A program made the translations under genes and the position numbers. The notes beneath the pieces are model-generated. The model saw only the letters and a list, made by a program, of their open reading frames with translations, searched no databases and had not been told where the DNA came from. Shown piece after piece: positions 7,474-13,412 of a stretch of DNA of 14,298 nt. Location of the stretch: the NCBI GenBank assembly GCA_050744245.1, contig JBOGGX010000249.1:1-14298 (forward strand), in the 5' to 3' direction. How positions within the stretch are numbered: the first letter of the stretch is position 1; every line of letters starts with the position of its first letter. Origin of the DNA: JBOGGX01 sp050744245. GTDB lineage: Bacteria; Actinomycetota; Acidimicrobiia; Acidimicrobiales; JBOGGX01.

Positions 7474-8372
7474 TGACCGCCGTCGCCCTCGACGGCGCCG
7501 CCCTCGCCGCAGACATCAAGGCCGAACTGGCCGAGCGGGTGGTCCGGCTGCTGGCCGTCGGTGTCCAACCCGGCCTGGGCACGGTGCTCGTCGGCGACGA
7601 CCCGGCCAGCGCCACCTACGTCGCCCTCAAGCATCGCGACTGCGCCGAGATCGGCATCGCCTCGCACGGCGCCCACCTGGCCGCCGACGCCACCGAGGCC
7701 GAGGTCGACGAGGTCGTCGACCGGTTCAACGCCGACGACGGGGTCGACGCCTACCTGCTGCAGCACCCGTTCCCCCGCGGCCTCGACTACGGCGCGGCCC
7801 TGTTGCGGGTCGACCCGGCCAAGGACGTCGATGGTCTCCACCCGGTCAACCTGGGTCGCCTGGTGATGGGCGAGGACGGGCCTTTGCCGTGCACTCCGGC
7901 CGGCATCCAGGCCCTGCTGGTCCGGTACCGCGTGCCGATCGAGGGCCGCCACGTGGTCGTCGTGGGCCGGGGTCTCACCATCGGCCGGCCCCTGGCCCTG
8001 CTGCTCGCCCTGAAACGGCGCAACGCCAACGCCGCGGTCACCGTCGTCCACACCGGCGTCGGTGCCGCGCTCGGCGACTACACCCGCCAGGGCGACATCG
8101 TGGTGGCCGCGGCCGGCTCGGCCGGGCTCATCACCGCCGACATGATCCGACCGGGGGCGGCGGTCATAGCCGCGGGCACGTCGTTCGCAGGCAGGAAGCT
8201 GCTCTCCGACGTCGACGAATCGGTGGCCGACGTGGCGGGCTGGCTCTCGCCCCGCATCGGCGGCGTCGGCCCCATGACCAGGGCCATGCTGCTCAAGAAC
8301 GCGGTCGAGGCGGCCGAGCGCCGGGCCGGCGTCGACTCAGCATCCTTGGCCGCCCTGGCCCCGTCCCCGTAG
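7473..8372 (+). CDS. folD: Methylenetetrahydrofolate dehydrogenase / methenyltetrahydrofolate cyclohydrolase
   Basis: 299 residues from the TTG at 7473. A longer frame back to a GTG at 7446 would translate the repeat (WGAAPRET) and is unlikely. The catalytic Y-x-x-x-K motif is Tyr49/Lys53 in TYVALKHRDC. AKDVDGLHPVNLGRL (Asp118, Asp120) is the folate-site signature. The NAD(P) domain has VVVGRGLTIGRPLALLL, where most FolD proteins have GRS, and ends with PRIGGVGPMTRAMLL. It makes 10-formyl-tetrahydrofolate from 5,10-methylene-tetrahydrofolate, feeding PurN and PurH upstream. No clear ribosome binding site precedes the start; only GGGAAA within the repeat is nearby. The TAG stop forms the first half of the metF -10 box. 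Confidence 0.95.
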   Translation: MTAVALDGAALAADIKAELAERVVRLLAVGVQPGLGTVLVGDDPASATYVALKHRDCAEIGIASHGAHLAADATEAEVDEVVDRFNADDGVDAYLLQHPFPRGLDYGAALLRVDPAKDVDGLHPVNLGRLVMGEDGPLPCTPAGIQALLVRYRVPIEGRHVVVVGRGLTIGRPLALLLALKRRNANAAVTVVHTGVGAALGDYTRQGDIVVAAAGSAGLITADMIRPGAAVIAAGTSFAGRKLLSDVDESVADVAGWLSPRIGGVGPMTRAMLLKNAVEAAERRAGVDSASLAALAPSP

Positions 8373-8375
8373 CCT
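8370..8375 (+). promoter_or_regulatory. Candidate -10 box for a leaderless metF transcript, overlapping the folD stop
   Basis: TAGCCT fits TAnnnT and ends 9 bases before the metF ATG at 8385. Its first three bases are the folD stop codon. No ribosome binding site is visible before metF. Confidence 0.5.
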
Positions 8376-8384
8376 TGGCGGACC

Positions 8385-9263
8385 ATGCCGAAGATCACCG
8401 ACCTCCTGGCGCACGGCCCGACGTTCTCGTTCGAGTTCTTCCCACCCAAGAACGACGAGGAACAGGCCCGGCTGGTGCGCACGCTGCGCGAGCTCGAACC
8501 GCTCGAGCCGTCGTTCGTGTCGGTCACCTACCGGGGCGGGCGTTCGTCCCGGGAGCGCACGACACGGCTCGTCACCGGCATGCTGCGCACCACCGCCCTC
8601 ACGCCCATGGCCCACCTCATCTGCGTGGCCCACAGCCGGCTCGAGCTGGCCGAGATCCTCGTCGACATGCGGCGGGGCGGGGTCGAGAACCTGATGGCGC
8701 TGGGGGGCGACCCGCCCACCGACGCCGACGCCGGGCCGGGTGAACTGCAGCACGCCATCGAGCTGGTCGAGCTGGCTCGGGCCATCGGCGGGTTCGCCAT
8801 CGGCGTGGCCGCCCACCCCCAGGGCCACCCCCGCTCCCCCGACATGCCAGGGGATCGGCGCCACCTGGCCGAGAAGCTGCGGCTGGCCGACTTCGGCGTG
8901 ACCCAGTTCTTCTTCAGGGCCGACGACTACCTGCGCCTGATCGACGAGCTCGAGCCGTTCGGGCTCGACCGGCCCATCGTGCCGGGCATCATGCCGATCA
9001 CCAGCCTGGGCGGGGTCAAGCGGATGGCCGAGCTGTCCGGCTACGAGGTGCCGGCCGAGGTCATCGGGCGCATCGAATCGGCGGGCGACGACCCGGCCGA
9101 CATCCGGCGGGCCGGGGTCGAGGTGGCCACCGAGCTGTGCCAGCGGCTGCTCGACACCGGCGCGCCCGGGCTGCACTTCTACACGCTCAACCGCTCGACC
9201 GCGACCCGCGACATCTACGCCAGCCTCGGCCTCGACCGCCACCGGGCCGCGGCCGCCTCGTAG
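8385..9263 (+). CDS. metF: Methylenetetrahydrofolate reductase
   Basis: 292 residues, the length of bacterial MetF. FSFEFFPPKNDEE carries the catalytic Glu17. LMALGGDPP (Asp109) matches the flavin-proximal L-x-G-D motif, followed by GVAAHPQGHPRS, FGVTQFFFRADDY, PIVPGIMPIT and the C-terminal APGLHFYTLNRS. It reduces 5,10-methylene- to 5-methyl-tetrahydrofolate with FAD, supplying methyl groups for methionine. The usual SVTYGAGGS loop reads SVTYRGGRS here, a local variation near the active site. It is the last gene of the one-carbon block and ends only 17 bases before the convergent remnant on the minus strand. Confidence 0.94.
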   Translation: MPKITDLLAHGPTFSFEFFPPKNDEEQARLVRTLRELEPLEPSFVSVTYRGGRSSRERTTRLVTGMLRTTALTPMAHLICVAHSRLELAEILVDMRRGGVENLMALGGDPPTDADAGPGELQHAIELVELARAIGGFAIGVAAHPQGHPRSPDMPGDRRHLAEKLRLADFGVTQFFFRADDYLRLIDELEPFGLDRPIVPGIMPITSLGGVKRMAELSGYEVPAEVIGRIESAGDDPADIRRAGVEVATELCQRLLDTGAPGLHFYTLNRSTATRDIYASLGLDRHRAAAAS

Positions 9264-9280
9264 GCCCGTCCCGTTCCGGA

Positions 9281-9679
9281 TCAGAGGTCGGTGGTGGCGA
9301 GGACGGCAAGGGTCGCCAGCCAGTGGTCGCCCATGAACTCTCCCGACTGCACCCCGGGGAGCGACGCGGCCAGGTGACGGTCGGCCGCGGCTCGGGCCGG
9401 CTCGATCCTGGCGTCGCCCGGCGGTAGCCGGTTGGCGAGACGACGCCAGTGCCACGCACGGGAAAGGTTGAGGCCGTCGAGGTGGACGAGGTGGCCGTCG
9501 GCTCGGTCGGCGACCGTCGCCGGTTCGAGCAGGTTGGCCGGCACCTCGGTGAGGAAGCGGTCGAACCAGCCGACGGACTCCGCCGGCGGAAGGATCCTGG
9601 CCATGAGATCGGCCTCGGTCAGCGCCGGGCGCTCGGGCCGCCCATTCTGACGAACTTGCCGTGGATCCTTCCCATTCAT
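9281..9679 (-). pseudogene. C-terminal remnant of a DUF2891-like protein
   Basis: The minus-strand frame encodes at most 132 residues. From residue about 20 on it resembles the C-terminal third of DUF2891 proteins (roughly 330 residues, function unknown): RPALTEADLMARIL, HLVHLDGLNLSRAWHW, and the end SGEFMGDHWLATLAVLA. The N-terminal two thirds are missing. The only ATG lies inside a strong hairpin (9661-9692), and the first 19 residues do not look like family sequence, so this is most likely a truncated gene. The family assignment is from recognition of the motif pattern. Confidence 0.6.
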
Positions 9680-9692
9680 GGGAAGAATCCAC
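9661..9692 (-). terminator. Long hairpin downstream of the unknown two-gene unit
   Basis: Inverted repeat with 15-bp arms (9661-9675 and 9678-9692) around a 2-base centre. The arms differ at one position. In minus-strand RNA that position is a U-G wobble, so the whole stem can pair; in plus-strand RNA it would be a C-A mismatch. It lies about 33 bases after the stop of the 166-residue gene, which suits transcription termination or 3'-end protection on the minus strand. No U tract follows. Confidence 0.5.
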
Positions 9693-9724
9693 CGAACATT
9701 CGCTGACGGCTGAGCCGGCCGACG

Positions 9725-10225
9725 CTACTTCTTCTTCTTGGCCTGCTTGGGTTCCGCCCTCGCCTTCCAGCGGATCTGGAGGCCGCCGGTCAGGCTGCCC
9801 TTTCCGTCGAGCGGGTTGCCCGTGCTGAACTCGAGCGTCGCCTCGCCGTAGATGCTGAGCGTGCCGCCGCCGAAGGTCAGCAGGTGGTAGTTGGCCTCGA
9901 TCTCGGGCTTGAGCTTGAGACCGTTGTCGGCCACCCACTTCGGCACCGCGGTGGTGATGATCACGTCGGCGATGGCGTCGTCCTGGGTGGGCAGCGTCAT
10001 CTCCAGCAGGGTGATCATCCCGTTGGCCTGCAGGCGGCTGGCGGTCTGGCCGAGCGTGAGCTTGGTGGCCGGCAGTTGGAAGTTGAAGGACCCGATGGCC
10101 TGCTTGAGCTGCATCAGGCTGAGCTGCTCGTTGAACTCCCAGTCGACGGTGAACGGGATCGTCACCGGGCCCGGATTGCGCATCCGGAGGTTGGTGGGGG
10201 CCGGGGGGCCCGAACCGTCAGGCAT
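9725..10225 (-). CDS. Hypothetical protein, 166 residues, beta-rich with a basic tail
   Basis: I do not recognise the family. The ATG at 10225 has a strong ribosome binding site, AGGAGG (10232-10237), 6 bases upstream, so the start is well supported. The protein has a Pro-rich N-terminus, many alternating hydrophobic strands (VTIPFTVDWEF, FNFQLPATKLTLG, LSIYGEATLEF, LTGGLQIRWKA) and ends in a Lys-rich tail (KQAKKKK). There is no signal peptide or membrane segment. The beta-rich pattern could suit a barrel or lipocalin-like fold, but this is speculation. The start overlaps the preceding gene by 8 bases, so the two are translationally coupled. The basic tail could contact the acidic partner protein or nucleic acid. 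Confidence 0.75.
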   Translation of the reverse strand: MPDGSGPPAPTNLRMRNPGPVTIPFTVDWEFNEQLSLMQLKQAIGSFNFQLPATKLTLGQTASRLQANGMITLLEMTLPTQDDAIADVIITTAVPKWVADNGLKLKPEIEANYHLLTFGGGTLSIYGEATLEFSTGNPLDGKGSLTGGLQIRWKARAEPKQAKKKK

Positions 10226-10439
10226 AGTTCACCTCCTGCTGACCGTCCGGTTGGCCCTCGTCGAGGTCGACGATGCTCGTGTCGACACCCTCGACGTTCG
10301 AAGGGGGGTCGGTCTGGGCCAGGTAGGTGACCCAGTCCTCGGTCAGGTCCATCCGGCCTTCCATGTTGATCGGGAGCCAGTCGGAGTCGAACTCGACCTC
10401 CTCGGCGCTTTCGAAATCGTTGTCGTCGTCGTCATCCAT
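10218..10439 (-). CDS. Small acidic hypothetical protein, 73 residues
   Basis: I do not recognise this protein. The ATG at 10439 was chosen because TACGGT lies 6 bases upstream (leaderless arrangement) and the upstream extension would translate the reverse of a repeat copy. It opens with MDDDDDNDFESAEEVEFDSD, is strongly acidic throughout, and has one less charged segment around WLPINMEGRMDLTEDWVTYL. No Cys, membrane segment or catalytic motif is visible. Its stop overlaps the start of the 166-residue gene, so the two are made together. An acidic, probably disordered partner or chaperone for the basic-tailed protein is an inference. Confidence 0.65.
   Translation of the reverse strand: MDDDDDNDFESAEEVEFDSDWLPINMEGRMDLTEDWVTYLAQTDPPSNVEGVDTSIVDLDEGQPDGQQEVNYA
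10232..10237 (-). promoter_or_regulatory. Strong ribosome binding site for the 166-residue gene
   Basis: On the minus strand AGGAGG lies 6 bases before the ATG at 10225, inside the coding region of the upstream 73-residue gene. It fixes the start and is one of the few canonical Shine-Dalgarno sites in the window. Confidence 0.8.
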
Positions 10440-10445
10440 GCGAGG

Positions 10446-10451
10446 ACCGTA
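10446..10451 (-). promoter_or_regulatory. Candidate -10 box for the two-gene unit
   Basis: On the minus strand TACGGT ends 6 bases before the ATG at 10439, with no ribosome binding site between. Same hexamer as before purN. Confidence 0.5.
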
Positions 10452-10528
10452 CGGACCGACGGACCGGACGTCGCCGGCTGCCCGGACGACCCTGCGGGAA
10501 GCCGGCGTTGCCCGTTCGGAGTAGTCCG

Positions 10529-10620
10529 TGCTTCCGGTGCGGCTGCGCCCCACACCCATCGCCGCCCGGCGAGCTGGCGCTCGCGCGGTCGGCCCGGCCC
10601 GCTCGCTTCGCTCGCAGTCC
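10529..10620 (-). repeat. Third, diverged copy of the 94-bp repeat, inverted
   Basis: The reverse complement of this stretch aligns without gaps to the two copies at 7286-7473, with about 80% identity by eye. The best conserved part covers GCTGCGCCCCACACCCATCG and the CGCTCGC boxes. Its hairpin has one mismatch (GGTGCGGC-type arm), so it is an older or decaying copy. It occupies most of the gap between the two divergent transcription units and ends 12 bases before the icd -10 box. Confidence 0.85.
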
Positions 10621-10632
10621 AGCCGACCCGCC

Positions 10633-10638
10633 TAGTCT
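10633..10638 (+). promoter_or_regulatory. Candidate -10 box for a leaderless icd transcript
   Basis: TAGTCT fits TAnnnT and ends 6 bases before the icd ATG at 10645. The corresponding -35 region would fall at the end of the inverted repeat copy. Confidence 0.55.
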
Positions 10639-10644
10639 CACGCC

Positions 10645-11847
10645 ATGGCCGACAAGATCACGATGTCGGACGACGGGCAGCTCACCGTCTCCGACAACCC
10701 CATCATCCCCTTCATCGAGGGCGACGGCACCGGCGTCGACATCTGGCCTGCGGCCCAGCTCGTATTCGACGCGGCGGCGGCCAAGCACGGCAAGTCGATC
10801 GAGTGGAAGGAGGTGCTGGCCGGGCAGAGGGCGTTCGACCGGACCGGCGAATGGCTGCCGGAGGAGACGGTGGTCACGTTCCAGGAGTACCTGATCGGCA
10901 TCAAGGGCCCCCTCACGACGCCCATCGGCGGGGGCATCCGGAGCCTCAACGTCGCCCTCCGCCAGCTGCTCGACCTCTATGTCTGCCTGCGCCCGGTGCG
11001 CTACTTCAGGGGCGTGCCCTCGCCGGTCAAGCGGCCGGAGCTGGTCGATGTGGTCATCTTCCGGGAGAACACCGAGGACATCTACGCCGGGCTCGAGGTC
11101 GAGGCCGGCTCACCCGAGCAGGCGCGACTGCGCGGGCTGCTGGCCGAGCTCGGCGGCAAGTGGGCCACGATCCGCGAGGACAGCGGCATCGGCATCAAGC
11201 CCATCTCCGAGACCGGCTCGAAGCGGCTCATCCGGGCCGCCCTCAACCACGCGGTCCGGCGGGAGCGGAAGAAGGTCACCCTCGTCCACAAGGGCAACAT
11301 CATGAAGTTCACCGAGGGCGCCTTTCGCAACTGGGGCTATGAGCTGGTGCGGGAGGAGTTCAGCGACGTCGCCGTCGGCTGGGACGACTGCGGCGGCGAG
11401 CCCGGCGACAAGATCCTGGTGTCCGACGCCATCGCCGACATCACCCTCCAGCAGGTGCTGACCCGGCCCGACGAGTGGGACGTGGTCGCCACCATGAACC
11501 TCAACGGCGACTACCTGTCCGATGCCCTGGCCGCCCAGGTCGGCGGCATCGGCATCGCCCCGGGCGGCAACATCAACTACGTCACCGGTCACGGGATCTT
11601 CGAGGCCACCCACGGCACCGCACCGAAGTACGCCGGCCAGGACAAGGTCAACCCGGGTTCGGTCGTCCTGTCGGGGGTGATGCTGTTCGAGCACCTCGGC
11701 TGGGAGAAGGTGGCCGACGACATCGTCCGGGCCATGGAGCAGACGATCTCGGACAGGATCGTCACCTACGACTTCGCCCGGCTGATGGAGGGCGCGACCC
11801 AGGTCAAGACATCGGAGTTCGCGGCCGCCGTCGTCGACCGGCTGTAG
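10645..11847 (+). CDS. icd: Isocitrate dehydrogenase, NADP-type
   Basis: 400 residues, of the homodimeric type related to the E. coli enzyme (about 416). PFIEGDGTGVDIW opens the fold. The substrate site has Ser100 and Asn102 in GGGIRSLNVALRQ, followed by CLRPVRYF, VIFRENTEDIYAG and LVHKGNIMKFTEGAF. MNLNGDYLSDALAAQVGGIGIAPG carries the metal-binding aspartates. Lys328-Tyr329 in HGTAPKYAGQDKVNPGS is the signature for NADP preference. It converts isocitrate to 2-oxoglutarate and CO2 in the TCA cycle, giving NADPH. It is transcribed alone from its own promoter and converges on the methyltransferase gene, with only 36 bases between the stops. Confidence 0.97.
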   Translation: MADKITMSDDGQLTVSDNPIIPFIEGDGTGVDIWPAAQLVFDAAAAKHGKSIEWKEVLAGQRAFDRTGEWLPEETVVTFQEYLIGIKGPLTTPIGGGIRSLNVALRQLLDLYVCLRPVRYFRGVPSPVKRPELVDVVIFRENTEDIYAGLEVEAGSPEQARLRGLLAELGGKWATIREDSGIGIKPISETGSKRLIRAALNHAVRRERKKVTLVHKGNIMKFTEGAFRNWGYELVREEFSDVAVGWDDCGGEPGDKILVSDAIADITLQQVLTRPDEWDVVATMNLNGDYLSDALAAQVGGIGIAPGGNINYVTGHGIFEATHGTAPKYAGQDKVNPGSVVLSGVMLFEHLGWEKVADDIVRAMEQTISDRIVTYDFARLMEGATQVKTSEFAAAVVDRL

Positions 11848-11870
11848 GCACGGAACCGCCCGGCGGACCG

Positions 11871-11887
11871 GTGACCCTTCGGGTCAC
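11871..11887. terminator. Hairpin between convergent genes, likely bidirectional
   Basis: Perfect 7-bp stem with a 3-base loop, GTGACCC-TTC-GGGTCAC, 23 bases after the icd stop. The right arm contains the stop codon of the convergent methyltransferase (11884-11886). No T tract is present on either strand, so termination strength is uncertain. Confidence 0.5.
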
Positions 11888-12909
11888 GACGCCGCGCACT
11901 CGATGATCGCCCGGCCCCAGACGGGGAGCTCCTCGACCCCCGCGATCCTGAGTCCGGCGGCGGTCGTGATGTCCTCGTAGTCGGCGATCGTTCGTTCCCG
12001 GCCGCCGAACAGGGCCAGCATCTGCAGGTCCATGGCGGCCAGGCCGCGCCGGGTCCTGTCGGTCATGAGGCCGTCGATGATCAGCACCCGACCGGTCTCG
12101 CCGGCCGCGTCGCGGCAGCGGCTCAGGATGCGGACCGCGTCGACATCGGGCCAGTCGTGGATCACGCGGGCGAGCAGATAGGCGTCGGCTCCCCCGGGGA
12201 GGGGATCGAAGGCGCTCCCGACGATGGCGGCACATCGGTCCGCCAGGCCCATATCGGCGAACCGCTTGGTTGCCGTTGCCGCCGTTTCGGGCAGCTCGAC
12301 CACCGTGATCGTCAGCTCGGGAACGGCTTTGGCCAACCAGACGGCGGTCACGCCGGTGCCGCCACCAACGTCGACGACCGAGGACGTGCTCGACCAGTCG
12401 TAGCCGGCGACGATGTGCGGCGCCGTGGTCGTCGCCTGGTCCTCCATGAGCCGGGCAAACGATGCCGCGACCCCGGGGTTGGCGGCGAAGTCGTCCCATA
12501 CGGAGCGCCCGTGCACCCGGGTGTAGGCCGGTTCCCCCGACCTCACGACGTCGAGCAGGTCCGTCACCGTGCGGTCGAGCCTGCCCCCCCAACCCTCGAG
12601 GTCGAACCAGCCCCGTAGGCCGTCGGGGTGGTCGCTGCGGAGCAGCTCGCCCAGCTCGCCCAGAGCCACGTCGGCGTCGTCGGGTCCGGCCGCGACGAGG
12701 ATGCCATCGGTGGTCAAGAACCTCACCAACCGGGACAGGGCATCGGGATCGGTGTGGGTGACCGTCGCCAGCTCGTCGATCGAGGTGACGCCGCCGGCGA
12801 TGTGATCGGCGAGACGCAGGGTGGCCATCGCCCGTATCGCCATCGGCGTGACCAGGTCGGTCTTGGCCCACAGGGCCATGGCGCGCAGCGTCGTCCTCGT
12901 GTCGGGCAT
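11884..12909 (-). CDS. SAM-dependent O-methyltransferase (O-methyltransferase family 2)
   Basis: 341 residues, family length. The N-terminal helical dimerisation domain with winged helix spans about 1-100 (LRLADHIAGGVTSIDELA, PDALSRLVRFL). The SAM-binding Rossmann domain starts at VVDVGGGTG (178-186), with the ribose-binding acidic residue near VVELPE (203-208). The expected catalytic His251 is in ARVIHDWPD, and FGGRERT (301-307) is typical of the family. Relatives methylate hydroxyl groups of polyketides, carotenoids or phenols; the substrate cannot be read from the sequence. The ATG is preceded by GGGGAGG about 12 bases upstream. There is no biosynthetic cluster around it, only stumps of a drug-type ABC transporter and its regulator upstream, so it may be a leftover of a larger locus. 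Confidence 0.9.
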   Translation of the reverse strand: MPDTRTTLRAMALWAKTDLVTPMAIRAMATLRLADHIAGGVTSIDELATVTHTDPDALSRLVRFLTTDGILVAAGPDDADVALGELGELLRSDHPDGLRGWFDLEGWGGRLDRTVTDLLDVVRSGEPAYTRVHGRSVWDDFAANPGVAASFARLMEDQATTTAPHIVAGYDWSSTSSVVDVGGGTGVTAVWLAKAVPELTITVVELPETAATATKRFADMGLADRCAAIVGSAFDPLPGGADAYLLARVIHDWPDVDAVRILSRCRDAAGETGRVLIIDGLMTDRTRRGLAAMDLQMLALFGGRERTIADYEDITTAAGLRIAGVEELPVWGRAIIECAAS

Positions 12910-12984
12910 GGTGATGCTCGGCCTCCCCTGGTCCGAGCGGTGCGACGTGGAGTGTGACCGCCAAGACCGGCACGGATACTCGCG

Positions 12985-13235
12985 GCGGCCCGGTTTCGTT
13001 CAGCGAAGGCGGCCATGACCGCGGCCAGCAGCGTGAGCCAGCCCAGCCGGGCCAGGACGAAGCTCCAGTCGACGTCGACCGCGTGGGCCGCTCTGGTCGC
13101 CTCGACGGCCCAGTTGACCGGGTTGAACCGGGCGATGCCCTGGATCCAGCCGGGGGCCAGGTCGATCGGCATGAACCCGGCGGCCAGGAAGGTGAGCGGC
13201 GGGGCGATGAACTGGCCCGAGCAGATCCTGGCCAT
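12985..13235 (-). pseudogene. C-terminal stump of an ABC-2 type transporter permease (DrrB-like)
   Basis: The minus-strand frame reads APPLTFLAAGFMPIDLAP, then GWIQGIARFNPVNWAVEATR, and a last membrane segment FVLARLGWLTLLAAVMAAFA. This is the characteristic end of the permease of daunorubicin-type ABC exporters. The N-terminal two thirds of the usual roughly 250-280 residues, and its ATPase partner, are missing. The frame has no stop where the family ends; it runs on into the methyltransferase gene, so the 3' end is eroded as well. The sequence upstream of about 13215 on this strand is not permease but the reverse of the TetR stump. The left limit is approximate. Confidence 0.65.
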
Positions 13236-13412
13236 GATGCGCGACTACTGGGCCTCGCTCCCGCCCGATCGGTTCCCAACACCGTCGCGCTGGTCGATGT
13301 CCTGGTGTCGGGCGATCCCGACGAGCGCTTCGATTTCTTTCTCGACGGCTTGCTCGCCGGGCTGGCGGCCCAGCCGGCTCAGCCCGACGGCGCCGGGCGA
13401 TCGGGTCGGTAG
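13222..13412 (+). pseudogene. C-terminal stump of a TetR-family regulator, frameshifted
   Basis: The + strand reads ILAMMRDYWASLPPDRFP in one frame and then NTVALVDVLVSGDPDERF, DFFLDGLLAGLAAQ in the next, changing at about 13273-13277. One missing base in the CCC run would explain it. The combined sequence is the end of the ligand-binding domain of TetR regulators that typically control ABC exporters. The DNA-binding N-terminus and most of the ligand domain are absent. The stump begins where the permease stump on the opposite strand begins, so both lost their 5' parts together. Its last 34 bases overlap the end of the convergent oxidoreductase gene. Confidence 0.6.

Noticed and set aside
5744..7615. 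623-codon minus-strand open frame opposite purH and the repeats
   Set aside because: Antisense shadow of purH, with part of it merely translating the reverse of the tandem repeat.
9891..11342. 483-codon plus-strand frame running from the unknown pair into icd
   Set aside because: It crosses the antisense of two genes, the inverted repeat and the icd promoter, and continues in the wrong frame within icd.
11804..13282. 492-codon minus-strand frame across the methyltransferase
   Set aside because: It overlaps the methyltransferase, which has its SAM motif and catalytic His in another frame; the residues are dominated by Arg, Ser, Pro and His.
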